Below, piece after piece: positions 45,882 to 57,030 of a DNA stretch of 64,000 nt. A program made the translations under genes and the position numbers. Each line of letters opens with the position of its first letter. Within the stretch, counting starts at the first letter, position 1. Source of the stretch: Megamerina dolium (lineage: Eukaryota; Arthropoda; Insecta; Diptera; Megamerinidae); the NCBI GenBank assembly GCA_963854835.1, contig OY978529.1, positions 6,668,501-6,732,500 on the forward strand, read 5' to 3'. The notes below the pieces were generated by a model. That model was not told where the DNA came from, made no database searches, and worked only from the letters and a program-made list of their open reading frames with translations.

Positions 45882-47183
45882 TTTTTCAAGAAAACTTAGA
45901 AAAAATCTTCATTTCAAATTGGCACAGAGATGATTTCGTTACAGTGTCAAAACGATCGAATATAATTCTATGACAAACCATATTACTCATATTACTCATA
46001 TGTCATCTTATCAACATATTTATACCAACATCAATCTCATATCCGAAACTATTTTTCTTGAAAAAAAAACAAAAATCAAAATAATCATAATCAAAATCAC
46101 CTTTCCGTGGTATGCAAAACAAATCTCAAATAATATCTCATTTATTCAATTCTCAATGTTCTCTTTCACAATGAGTGGATCATTAAAAGAAATCTCATCA
46201 TTAAAAAAAAAACAACAAAAAGCAAAAGAAAAAATATTATTTGCCATGACTTCTATTCCTTGATTGTGTCGTTGTCATCGTCATCGTCATTGACCTTTTG
46301 CTGTTACTGCTCCTGCTGCTAGAGCATGTAATTACTGGGAATCAAAATTAAATTCATTTTGAAAATATTCGTGTTGGTATTCATCATCACATCGAAATGT
46401 CATCTTCAATCACCTTTGGCACCAACCTCATCATCATCTTTGAGGAACATAAATTCCTTTGCATATTTCAAGTCTGTTTAAATATATTTCCTTCACATTA
46501 AATGTCCTGTTATGTTGAAGCTGAACATCAGCGGCAGTAGTAGTACTACATACATCATCATCATCATCGTCATCATCATCGTCTTGTTCTTGTATGTACT
46601 ACTAAGTATTACTCCTATAACTACTTGAATGTTATAACTCATTTCCTTTTTATTTGACTTTGAATGGTTCTACATCACTTCAGTATCGGCTGGCTACTCC
46701 CTCATTCCAATATACATATATTGTCGATTGTTTGATAAATAATGGAGATAAGTGTGAGTGAGCATTTAATGTTATTTTCTATCTTTTTTCTCTCACTCAT
46801 TCTTCTATAACTCTTTCGCTCTCTTGCTCTGTTGCAACTAGCGGTAGAAAATGTCCCCAATGGATACGTTAGCTTTGATTATTCTGTTTTAACTACAACA
46901 ACAGCAATAACAACAACAAATAACAATGCAATAATAGCAATGCAACAACAGCATTACATCATCACAACAGCAGCAGCAGCAGCAGCAGCAGGAGAATGAG
47001 AACAAAAAAAAAGAAGACATCGTAGCAGAAAATAAGTAGAAGAAACAGAATGAAGCATTACATACAATTCCCAATTGAATGATACCGTAGGATCACTAGC
47101 AAGAGCATACAATAAATACATATTCATACTATTACACTGTACAACACTGATTTTGTCCGCACGCCAACTGTAATAGTTATAGT
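45882..47183. other. Microsatellite-rich intergenic DNA
   Basis: Repeats include cat arrays at 46551-46580, a cag array at 46965-46990 and A runs. Frames over them are low-complexity. No gene is supported. Confidence 0.5.
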
Positions 47184-47551
47184 GCGATTAAGCTAGCTCA
47201 GTGGTTAGTGTGTTCGCCTTCTGATCTGTAGGTTGTGGTTCAATCCCCGGCTGATGCATAACAAATTTAATATCGAAAAGATTTTTCTTTCGAATGGTAC
47301 CCACCTGTCGGCAAGCAATTGGCAATTCTTCCGACAGTAACAACTTGCCATGAAGAAGCTTCTAAAAGAATTCTGTGACAAAGCTCAGAAAAAGTGATGT
47401 CACAAGTGTTCTGCCGTTCGGAACCGGCTAAAATAAGTAGGTCCCTTCTAATACTGTCCAAATTTAAGACGCACAACAGTAATGGAAGAGAAGCTCGGCC
47501 GATGAGCCCTTCGGGGCTTTAAGTGCCACATATTTTTTTTTTTTTTTTTTT
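47184..47551 (+). repeat. tRNA-derived SINE, copy 6 (full length, with T tail)
   Basis: The head tagctcagtggttagtgtg and ggttcaatccccggctgatg lead the body, which contains aagatttttctttcgaatgg, gtcggcaagcaattggcaa, ttctgccgttcggaaccggc and agaagctcggccgatgagcc. It ends gggctttaagtgccacata followed by 19 T (47533-47551). This is the reference copy for the family in this window. Confidence 0.9.
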
Positions 47552-48900
47552 AATGGAGTCCCCAATACGCCTTCCCAACGGTGACTGGGCAAGAAGTGAT
47601 ACAGAAAAGGAAACTGCATTTGCAAATCATTTGGATCAAATTTTCACCTCTAATGTTGCTCCCAAATTACTATGATCCCCAAAGCTGGAAAGGACCCAAC
47701 AAACGTTTCTTCATACAGACCAATTAGCCTGCTTCAATCTTTTCGAAACTCTTTGAAAATCTGATAATAAAACGTATTAAAGATGTCGTCAAACTCAATA
47801 ACGTCATACCTAACCATCAGTTTGGTTTTAGAGAAAAACACAGTACCATCGAACAAGTTCATCGAATTGTAAACACTATACAAGAAACGTTCGAAAATAA
47901 GCAATATTGTTCGGCAGTTTTTCTTCATATCACTCAGGCGTTTGATAAGGTGTGGCACGAAGGAAATTTGTACAAACTGAAAAGCATGTTACCTCTTAAC
48001 ATATACGCATTGCTTGTAAGCTACCTCTCGGGTAGGCTCTTTGTGGTAAAACAGAAAAGCTTCATCTCAGCTGAATACCCCACTCGAGCTGGAGTACCGC
48101 AAAGCAGCGTATTAGGCACCTTGCTCTATACGTTGCTCACCGCGAATATGCCAACCGACGTCAAGACTATCACCTATACTTTCGGCGACGATACAGCTAT
48201 ATTATGCACTCATGCAAATCCGAACGAGGCATCAAAACTTCTCCAAGTACATATCAACAGGCTTCAGGAATGGCTGGGCGACTGGAGAAGTAAAGTCAAT
48301 GAGTGTAAATTCAGTCATATTCATTCAGTCTATATAGGAGTTCTTGCCCCCCTTTACAAATTAACTTTAAGCCGATCCCTCAGGCCTTAGAAACCAAATA
48401 TCTAGGAATGCAACTGGATTGCAGGTTTATTTGGACAAAGGATATAATTGCAAAAGTTGCCCATATAAAAATAAAAACAAGAGAGTTACACTGGCTTTTG
48501 AACAGGCACTACAAACTCAAACTGGACTATTAGGTTCTTCTCTACAAAGTCATTATCAAGCCCCTATGGATCTACGGTACCCAACTCTGAGGTAACGCTT
48601 TACCCTCAAACGTGGAAAAGCTTCAAAGAGCACAATAAAAAATCCTGCGCTTGATTACCAATGCCCCTGCTCCAGGTATGATGTGCATATCCCGTATGTA
48701 ACTGAAGAAGTTTCCCGACTTGCTAAATCTTATTTAGCAAAGCTTGAAAAGCATCCTAATACATTAGCTAGGCGCCTACTGCGCCCAAGGACACACCCGC
48801 ATGAAGAGAGAGGACGTACATCCCAAACCGATTAGACTTTAAACATTACATTTTTTCTTTCCTTTTTTTTTTTTCTTTTTGTTAAAACCGTGTAAGCTCA
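47552..48900 (+). mobile_element. jockey-like non-LTR retrotransposon, 3' half, degenerate
   Basis: Reverse transcriptase motifs appear from HQFGFREKHSTIEQVHRI (47818) onward. After the stop at 48390 the frame breaks, and pieces of the thumb region (ALETKYLGMQLDCRFIWTKD, LLNRHYKLKLDY) continue to about 48840, with a T-rich tail to 48890. The 5' half is absent. Confidence 0.85.
47782..48390 (+). pseudogene. jockey-like reverse transcriptase fragment with altered catalytic motifs
   Basis: The frame reads KDVVKLNNVIPNHQFGFREK, ITQAFDKVWHEGNLYKLKSM, GVPQSSVLGTLLYTLL and TYTFGDDTAILCTHANPNEA. In active jockey-like enzymes these are DVxQAFDKVWH, GVPQGSVLGP and FADDTAI, so the first catalytic Asp is replaced by Ile, the QG is QS and FADD is FGDD. 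The Asp pair of the FxDD box is kept. The protein ends by frameshift near 48370. Confidence 0.8.
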
Positions 48901-50080
48901 AAACAATGGCAATGAGCATTTTAGTAATTTATATAGTTAATAAGTGAATGTTGAATGTGCATCTAAGACAATTTATTGTTAGTTCTAGAATATAGGAATA
49001 TGTGAAAAAAAAACGATTATACAATATGCACAAATAAATGTACTACTTTGAGAATGGTCGAAATAGGACAAAGACTGCGCTCAGCTCCCATACAAAAGTT
49101 TGTTCTTGTACACGAACATACAATGGGCTGAATCAAAACTAACTAAAAAGGGCGAAATTAACACGTTCTAAAAAATGTCTTCTACAGTAAATTTCATCAA
49201 AGTCGATTAAACAATGCTGCAATGCTGTAAAATCCTCCAAAAAATAAGTAAAATTAGAGTTTTAACGAAATGTGTTACATAGTGTTGGCTATAAATGAAT
49301 ATTATGGATGAGTGCACACCCAGTACACAAAGTACATATAATGATGACAATAATAATGATGATGATTATCATCATCATCATCGTCATGTCGTTGTTGATA
49401 ATGATGATGATGATGGTAACAGCAATAAACCATGGTTTACATGATTTAATTAATTGTTACTTTTGCATGATATCATATCGTATATATACAAGTATGTGTG
49501 GATGCATAGTATGGCATGTCAAATCATTTCTGTTAGTAAAATCTGTGTGTATATACATATATATAACTAAATATGTGTGTGTGTGTGTGTATAGAATGAA
49601 GAAAATGAGATTTATTTTGTTATTCGGTTGTTCGTTTATACGGTTGTGTATTGTAAACGAACAACTTCTCTAAGGAATGTGTATAGTTGAATGATATGGT
49701 AATGTATAAAATAAAAATACGTGTTCTATTTATATACTATATACTACATAGTATAAAAGAAATGTTATAAAATAAATTTTTAATTCAATATAATGATTTA
49801 TATTGGAGGAAAACAGTTTTTACATAACAGAAAAGAAAAGCATCGATCGGATACTGCCGAAGAAAATTTGTAGATACAGAATTAAATGCTGAATGAAAAT
49901 CTAAAAAATTGAATACTTTAAATTAAGTAGGTATATGCCTAAATAACTGTTTTAAATTGACTCCAAGCATCAAAATATAGTTCACACATAATCACCTGAT
50001 TTATACCCCAATTACGATTTACAACTCGACTTAGTTGATTTGAAATTGAAACAACTTAACTTTAAGACAACTAAACTCTT
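48901..50080. other. AT-rich intergenic DNA
   Basis: Repeats: atgatgat arrays at 49340-49415 and a tgtg run at 49574-49590. No gene recognised. Confidence 0.5.
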
Positions 50081-50267
50081 TTTTGGCATTACAAATTACA
50101 ACTAACTTCAGTTGAAATTGTATTGAAGTTGCCAGTCTAAAAAAGTGACGCATTGACAGATAATAGAACAGCTGATGCTATTGCACCGAAAAATGAAAAC
50201 AATACAATTCGGTTAATGTTTTAAATAAATGGATATTAGGTTCGATTTATTTTAGAACAATGAAAAT

Positions 50268-50510
50268 GGTGATTCCAACATTGATGTGCTGCGCATACGA
50301 AAAAGGCTCCGTGATCACTCAAATCGAACTTCCAAGCACCAGGTAAGAAAAGGTTTTAGTGATAATTTAATGGTTTTTTAACATTTCTTATTTTTTTTTC
50401 AGATTTAATTTCAGATTTTTTCGATTAAATAAGGTAGCATTTTGCTTTTTGCTAAATGAGATAAACGAACATCTCCATAAACGTTTGCGAGAAACGGCTG
50501 TACCTCCCAT
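50268..50510 (+). pseudogene. PIF/Harbinger transposase, N-terminal exons
   Basis: The first segment reads ENGDSNIDVLRIRKRLRDHS and NRTSKHQ to a donor gtaaga at 50343; a T-rich tract and cag at about 50400 follow. The second segment reads FFRLNKVAFCFLLNEINEHL and HKRLRETAVPPILK, the FRLNK...LL...I signature of Harbinger transposases. After that the frame is lost. Confidence 0.65.
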
Positions 50511-50654
50511 ATTGAAATACAAAATTCTGTCTAAATACAATAATCGACATTTTACAAAAATTTGACTTAAACTAGGGAAAATTATGGCAGATAATAACAT
50601 GTGGAAAGTATTTTCCCCGTGGATAATCCTTCTCTAATAAATTATTTTAATGTT

Positions 50655-51160
50655 GTGGGAGCTATGACACAAGCTGTAGCGGTGTTTTCCTTTTCAGCCT
50701 TGAAAAGCTTCGCGATGATGTCATCAGATTAGCGACATAGCTCATGTGGGTGTGATTGTAGTTGTTCTCGATATTTTGTAGCTTTCTCTTTAATTTCGTC
50801 CTTCACTATGGGGATTTTCAGGTCTTTATGAGCTTTAACTAGAATTCGCAGCGTTTTGGACTGAAATCTTTGGAGGATTTCTATGTTGGAGTTGGATGCT
50901 GTTCCCCACAGTTGAATATCACACCGGTTTGAGCATCGCTTTATATAGGATGATTTTGTTTTACATGGAGAGGGGAGATTGACGATTCAACAGACAATAC
51001 ATGTCGCGGAATTGTATACCAAGAGCTTTCCATTTAGCAAAAATGTATGCTCTCCACGTTAGTCGTCTGTCCAGGTGAATGACCAAGTACTTAGCAGTAG
51101 CACTACGTAGCAGCAGAATATCTTTGAGAGGCGTATTTGTGCGAAAAGGATTACAATACA
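50655..51160 (-). mobile_element. jockey-like non-LTR fragment inserted in Harbinger
   Basis: The minus strand reads PLKDILLLRSATAKYLVIHL, DRRLTWRAYIFAKWKALGIQ and FRDMYCLLNRQSPLS, which matches the reverse transcriptase thumb region (KYLGIHLDRRLTW...LLGRKS). It is short and has stops beyond 50960. Confidence 0.7.
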
Positions 51161-51161
51161 A

Positions 51162-51560
51162 ATGACTGAAGAGGAGCGAAACACTTCAAAAATTGACTTG
51201 TGTTCAAAAAGTGGATTCCCAGGAGTATTGGAATGTATCGATGGGACTCACGTTATTATCATTTCACCAACAAAAGATATACATCATCCTTATCTTAACA
51301 GAAAAGGCTACTACAGTTTAAATGTCATGATTGTAAAAAGGAAAAAGAAATTAGTATGGCATCTATTTCGATTTTCAGAAACACACAGGGAAATTCCTGG
51401 ATTTTAGATAAAGCTGGTCTTCATATTTACTAAAAAAAAATAAGCTGTTTAAAATAATTCTTAAAGGTGACGCTGGTTACCTCCTTTCCGGATGGCAGAA
51501 GCTGGTTCACCACAAGGGAAGACGAGGATGTTGCCAGAAGAATTCGCAATAATATTATGT
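51162..51560 (+). pseudogene. PIF/Harbinger transposase, catalytic part
   Basis: The frame starts MTEEERNTSKIDLCSKSGFP and has GVLECIDGTHVIIISPTK (first Asp in CIDGTH), then HPYLNRKGYYSLNVMIVKRK. A stop at 51405 follows; GDAGYLLSGWQKLVHHKGRR appears after a frame change near 51470-51530 (second Asp in the GDxGY box). The region with the catalytic Glu is absent. Confidence 0.75.
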
Positions 51561-51575
51561 TAACCATTTAATATA

Positions 51576-53780
51576 CAGTGGACCCCCGGTAATCCGGCCC
51601 CTGTCTAATCCGGCGCCCCCTGTAATCCGACATGACAGAATTATGTTTGACAATGTTTGCTAATATAGATCACGCAAGTTTGAACAGGTCACAACTCGTA
51701 CGCGCCACCGCTATTGTGCTCGACGCGTATGCATTGTTTTACTTAGTTTGAATTTGACTACTAGTGATAGCGGTACGGCCTAGCGTACGTTCATTGTTTA
51801 CTACATATTTATTCATTGTGTATTAGGTATATGTAGTACCTAGTAATGTCGTCACAAAACCAGAAGCGAAAGCACAAAACGTTGACAATTAAAGAAAAAT
51901 GTGATATTTTAGATCGCTTAAATCGCAATGAAACTTTCAGTAGTTTAGCAAGTGAATACGGCGTAGGCCGATCTACAATTTATGACATTAAAAAAAACCA
52001 CGAGAAGATTAAGAAGTTCGTGTCAACTACTGACTGCGGGCCAGGCAAGAGACAGACACTCAAGAAAGCTGAACATCCAGAAGTGGAAGAAGCTTTGTAC
52101 ATGTGGTTTCTTCAGGAAAGAAACAGGCATGGACCAATTTCGGGACCCATGTTGGCGATGAAAGCTAAGTTTTTTTATAAGGAAATAACAAAGAAAGATG
52201 ATTTTGTGGCCAGCAAAGGATGGCTAGAACGTTTTAAAAGTCGTCATGGCATACGTTTAATGACTATTACAGGAGAGAAACTTTCTAACGATGCCACCTG
52301 CATAGAGCCCTTTAAATTAAGATTTTTGCAAAAGGTGAACGATTTAAATCTTGACCCGTCACAGGTGTATAATGCAGACGAATCAGGGCTTTTTTGGCGT
52401 GTGATGCCTAACAAAACTTTCGTTTCTTGTCACGAAAAAGACCTACCTGGACGAAAAGTGAGTAAAGAGCGTGTAACCATACTACCATGTGCTAATGCTG
52501 CAGGTACACACGCGCTTAAGATGGTGGTCATTGGGAAATCTAATAAACCAAGGGCATTCAAAAACATTGATTTACCTGTATACTATTACGGACAAAAAAG
52601 TGCATGGATGACAAAAGACCTTTTCAAAAAGTGGTTTGATGAATGCTTCGTACCTGAAGTTAGAAAATGGTTAAAAGATCATAATTTTCCTCAAAAAGCG
52701 TTGTTGCTTCTTGATAACGCTCCCGGTCATCCGTCTGAAGAAGAACTGACAACTGAGGATAAATGCATCACTGCGATGTTTCTTCCGCCAAATTGCACTG
52801 CACTGATTCAACCAATGGACCAGAACATCATTCAGTTTGTTAAGCAAGACTATAAAAAAAAACCTACTTTTGAGAGCCGTATCAAAAGACCAACCAATAG
52901 AAAAAACTTTAAAAGAATTTAATATGAAAGACTTGGTTTTTGCTCTTAGTCAGTCGTGGAGTGCGTTACCGTCATCAACTATTAAATCGTCTTGGAAAAA
53001 GTTATGGCCAGATATAATCACCACTCCTAGCAACGATCCACAAATCAGTGTAACTTCGGAAGTTATAGAGCAAGTCTCTACTGAAACACAGATAAGTCCG
53101 GAAGATTTGGAAGTCTGGTGCCGTGGAATGGATAAAGAAGAAAATGTTTTTCTTGAAATGTCTGACGAAGATATTATAAAAGAGGTTTCTAATAATACAA
53201 CAAACGATCAGGAAGATAACGACGACGTGATTGCAACTGCTCCACAAGTCACAGATCAGGACGCAGTTAACGCGTTTGAGCTAGGTTTACAATGGGCTGA
53301 AGAGAATGGTACATCCTACAACGAACTTTTACTTTTGAGAAGACTGAGGGACAAAGCTCTGATCTCGCGTTATAACAACCTTAAACAAAAAAAAATTGAT
53401 GAATATTTCAAAGCTTCATAATTTGATATAGTATTCACTACATGATTTTGATTAATATGTAATTCTTGATTACAATTTTGGTAGATATGTGTATGTGCAT
53501 TTATGCTTAATTTTATAATAAAACGCAAGCTCTCAATTGTTATTTAATTTACTAAATTCGACTTACATAAATTATGTCTGATTTGTACTTCAAAGTACAT
53601 ACATATGTACGTATAATATATAGACTCTCGTCATTAGATATGTAATTTGTCGGATTACAAGGTACTCTTTCGTAAAAAAATCCGGACTATAGGGGTCTTA
53701 GGCAGTGCTCTATAATCCGACAAATTCGATAGTCCGACACTGCCCTGCATAATGTTTGCCGGATTACCGGGGGTCCACTG
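51576..53780 (+). mobile_element. Tigger/pogo-type DNA transposon, near intact
   Basis: Terminal inverted repeats cagtggacccccggtaatcc at 51576 and its exact inverse ending at 53780 are flanked by TA at 51574-51575 and 53781-53782. Subterminal repeats ctaatccggc/gtaatccgac also recur in inverse near 53640-53730. Length is 2205 bases, with one long transposase frame. Ends and frame are far better preserved than any other element in the window, which suggests a recent arrival. Confidence 0.95.
51846..53421 (+). CDS. Tigger/pogo transposase (CENP-B-like), one homopolymer frameshift
   Basis: From ATG 51846 the frame gives MSSQNQKRKHKTLTIKEKCD and a pipsqueak/CENP-B N-terminal HTH (to about residue 55), a second CENP-B-type HTH (about 70-145) with WLERFKSRHGI, and a DDE_1 domain with QVYNADESGLFW, LLLLDNAPGH and LIQPMDQNII, giving the D, D and D of the pogo class. 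At 52853-52861 a run of nine A follows gactat. One A fewer would join to the frame that continues NLLLRAVSKDQP and ends IDEYFKAS at 53421. Total would be about 524 residues. The frameshift could be a real mutation or an assembly error in the A run. An acidic region (SDEDIIKEVSNNTTNDQEDN) precedes the end. Confidence 0.9.
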
Positions 53781-53782
53781 TA

Positions 53783-54319
53783 ATTCAAATATTCCATTAC
53801 ACATTTATATATTAGTACTTATTTTATTTTCAACGGTTATATAAAACATAGAATTAATATTAACAAAAATATTACTTCATGTGCTCTAAAAATTAAACTA
53901 AAAAATAGTATAAATTAACAAACTAAAAGCCTTTCAGACCCATAATACAAAACAAAACAAAAAAATGTTTAAGTTTTGCGCTTCATTCTTTAATGCATGC
54001 AATTCAGGGGATTTCCTTACTTCTCTTTCATACAATTCATATTTCTCTCCTTCTCCTTCTCTAACTGATCCATTTTTTAGCAGTTGTTTTTGTGTTTGTG
54101 TCTGCATTTTTAAGAGCCATAGACACCCAACTTCCAATCTTTTGTTTCTGTGGCGATTTCTGACTACTTGTGATGCTGATGAAGTGGGTCGGTCTTCAAA
54201 GTTTGCTACCTGGGGTGCACTAACCATGAACGAGGCTGCAACCAACGCGTTTTTAATTTCTACGTCATTCATCGCGGGTGGTATATTCTCCTCCTCGAAA
54301 GAGTGAGCAACTAGTTCCC
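53783..54319. other. Harbinger-derived sequence, mostly unreadable
   Basis: The overlapping frames at 53934-54306 on both strands are remnants of the second ORF's downstream portion: minus-strand pieces RSKEIP and KALKNADTNTKTTAKKW. No complete gene is present. Confidence 0.4.
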
Positions 54320-54480
54320 TGTGGATGTACTAAACTGTTCAGCTTTGTGGCAAATTCCTCCCACAATTCCTTGATTTTATTTTTGCTGATTCCGAATTGC
54401 GACTTGCCTCGTCCATTTTCGGGATGCTTGTTCAATAGTTGAAAAAATTGAACTGTTCTTTTGTTGATGATTAAAAATTG
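54320..54480 (-). pseudogene. Harbinger-type SANT/Myb-like DNA-binding ORF fragment
   Basis: The minus strand reads TVQFFQLLNKHPENGRGKSQ and FGISKNKIKELWEEFATKLN, then SLVHPQG. The pattern LLxKHPE...G...LWEEFAxxLNSL is the SANT/Myb-like module that Harbinger elements carry beside the transposase. It is only a fragment; its reading frame breaks after about 55 codons. Confidence 0.65.
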
Positions 54481-54849
54481 GTTTAAAATAAGTTAAAAAT
54501 GTTTAATTACCCAAGTCCATTTTTGTGTATATTATTTTTCTAATAGCAACTGAAAATTAACAGCAAATGAATTGTCAATTTTTAAAGTTTTTGTCAATTG
54601 CGCTAGCACAGGATTGTAAACGTTAATACCGCAAAAAAGTTGTAAGACGATATAAATTCAACTTGGAATTTTTTGACAGGTTAAGTTGTAATCGATAATA
54701 CCAATTTACAAAATTTCATCTGAAGTAAACTTAAGTTGTATACCGTAAGAGGGACATTAATATCGAAAAATACTCATAAATGTATTGAACCAGCCACTGT
54801 CGCTCACTTTAGTATGTATCGAAATGAATCATCAACAATACCAATATTT

Positions 54850-55256
54850 TAATAAATAATATTTATTTAATAGATGATAAAAGTATGATATGTATGCAAT
54901 TATTTTATCGTTATAATTTTTCCATTTTTTTTTCCACATGCCTGTATGTTTAAAATACGAGAAACAATTGAAATTGAATTTAATAAAATAATGAACGCAA
55001 TCCACTGAATCAATTGTTCATTAATATATACATATACTCATATATTTTAGAGAATAAAATATATATTGTATAATTTAATGAATTTATAAATAAAATATAT
55101 GTGATGTACATATGTATGTAAAATGAAACGTTATGGAACGCGCGCTATATAATAATATGTAGGTTGTGCGACTATGTATAAATAACAAAACTTATATAAA
55201 ACCATAAAATCAAATCGAACGCAATGAAACAATGAGATGATACCAACAATATTCTG
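54850..55256 (-). other. Probable 3' UTR of the MTCL-like gene
   Basis: Below the stop codon the minus strand is AT-rich and non-coding. An ATTAAA lies at 55079-55074 and a canonical AATAAA at 54867-54862. Either could serve for polyadenylation; the length is therefore about 200 or 400 bases. No transcript evidence is available. Confidence 0.4.
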
Positions 55257-57030
55257 TTATTTTGCTAAACGTCGTTTAGTTGTTGGTGTTGTTGGTGTTG
55301 GTGGTTTTATCTGCAATGAATGGAAAACAAAAAGTTGTATCAGAAAGAGAGCAATTGAAATTTAATATATTTTGCAACTAACCGAACGTATTGGTTTTGG
55401 TGTTAATGAATTAGCCGGAGGTGGCTCTCTCGGTTGTGGTCCATCAACATCGCCGACCACTGTTACTGCTACCGGTCGTTGCTGGACTGGTACACGTTCT
55501 GTACTTTCACTACGCGTTGCTGAACCGGATCGTTTGAACATACCCGACAGACGGCCACGTAGATCCTTTTTGCTCGAACTTAAACTAACATCCGAATCGG
55601 AACCTTGCACCTGTTTTCAGAAAGATAAAGTCAAACAATGTAATAACAGAAGGTCTTTTCTAAAATTCAATATATATGTCACACCGACCTCAAAAGAGAT
55701 CTTGATTTAATTATCTTATTATTATATTTATTCAATTTCCTTACCGATATCTCACTTTCAGAGTTGCGGCTACTCTTTGTAAGACTGCGCAATTTACCCA
55801 TAAGACCTTTCTTCTTTTTACGCGGACCACGTGGTATGTCGCTTTGTGTTGAGCCACCGGATAAACGTGAATCGTAACTTGAATCTCTTATAAGACCGCC
55901 GCCCAATTCTGAGTCAATTGATTGTATTGAAGAAACGCTACCATCATCTTGACGCCAAATACTCTAAAAAAAAAAAAACAGAAATTAAAATTGTTAAAGG
56001 TTTCTCTTGAATCGATATGTTTCAAGCTTAAACCATTAACTGACTAACTTACTTGATCCTTTTGTATTGAATGATCCAATGATAGACTCTTCCGTACTAG
56101 ACTACCATTGTTGGATGAATTACGTGATAATTTCACACTAGGACGTGGTGTTCCCGCCGCACTAGCCACTGAACTTGTACTACCATGTGGATCATTCTCT
56201 TGTGATGCTGCGCGCCTTAAATTGCCACGTCGCAGACGCAGCCGTTCATTTTCCTCATCATTCAGACGCTGATATTTACGCAATTCATCTGACGCTTCGG
56301 CCAATCGTGCCAGTACATTGGTTATTTGCGACGCACCCAACGTTGGTGAAGGGCTTCGGCTACGACCACCTGTCGCTTCGGGTTGTAGTGTATTGCGGCT
56401 CGACGAAGTCGTTACCGATGGTGTTGCCGATACGGGTCGCGTCATTTTCAAATTTGGCGCAATTTTTACCAACTCATCGACTGTTTGCAAGAGTGCGCCT
56501 ACCTTTCGCTCACCACCATCTTGTTCCATTCGGCGTTTCACCAATTCCTTCTCATAACGTTCGCGTTCACGACGCAATTTCTCATTGGATGTACGTAACT
56601 TTGCATGAACATCACGCAACTCCAACAGATCACATTGTAATTCAGCAATTTTACGACGGCCCTCTTCCATTTCCTCCTCGGTAGCACGTTTCAATTGTTC
56701 TAGTCGACGTTTTGACTCTAAACGTTCTTTGTCGCGTTCGCGTTCAACTTCAAACAGCGTTTGTCGTAAATCACGTGCCAATGTTGATGTCTCCTGCAGC
56801 AGTCTTTGTTGATCTTCGCGTTCTTTTTGCCACGACAATTCTAATTTACTTTTCATTCCGGGTATTTTTGTGCGACCTAGACCAATAACACGCTCCTCCT
56901 CAAATTCATTCAGTTTCGATTGCATTTCGGAGATTTTTATTTCGTTTGCACTCCTTTCCGATACTAATTCCGTTTTCACTTTACTAACTTCGAGTCGCGC
57001 CTCAACCAATTGATCTTCCAAGCCGCCAAT
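55257..57030 (-). CDS. C-terminal coiled coil and basic tail of the MTCL-like protein (four exons)
   Basis: Exon 57030-56053 (326 codons, starting IGGLEDQLVEARLEVSK) carries the last long coil, including CDLLELRDVHAKLRTSNEKL, then a Ser/Thr/Pro-rich linker and SLSLDHSIQKDQ. Exon 55963-55745 contains PRGPRKKKKGLMGKLRSL. Exon 55610-55383 contains KKDLRGRLSGMFKRSG. Exon 55310-55257 ends IKPPTPTTPTTKRRLAK and stop. The repeated basic-hydrophobic clusters (KGLMGKLRSL and RGRLSGMFKR) are each placed among Ser residues. In vertebrate MTCL1 a basic C-terminal region binds microtubules; a similar role here is inference. The splice site at 55383/55382 (GTTAGT) is chosen over an out-of-frame GT four bases upstream. 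Confidence 0.8.

Larger units (their letters stand above)
50083..54700 (+). mobile_element. PIF/Harbinger-type element, split by two later insertions
   Basis: Parts in order are: transposase N-terminal exons (50268-50510), a jockey-like fragment in reverse (50655-51160), the transposase catalytic part (51162-51560), a Tigger element (51576-53780) and, on the minus strand, an SANT/Myb-like second ORF (54320-54480). Possible ends are ggcattacaaattacaact at 50086 and the inverse of ggtattatcgattacaactt at 54702-54683, 15 of 19 positions alike. A two-ORF plan with a Myb-like protein on the opposite strand is normal for Harbinger. Confidence 0.65.

Noticed and set aside
56175..56684. Plus-strand open frame of 169 codons
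   Set aside because: Antisense shadow of exon 57030-56053; no motif.
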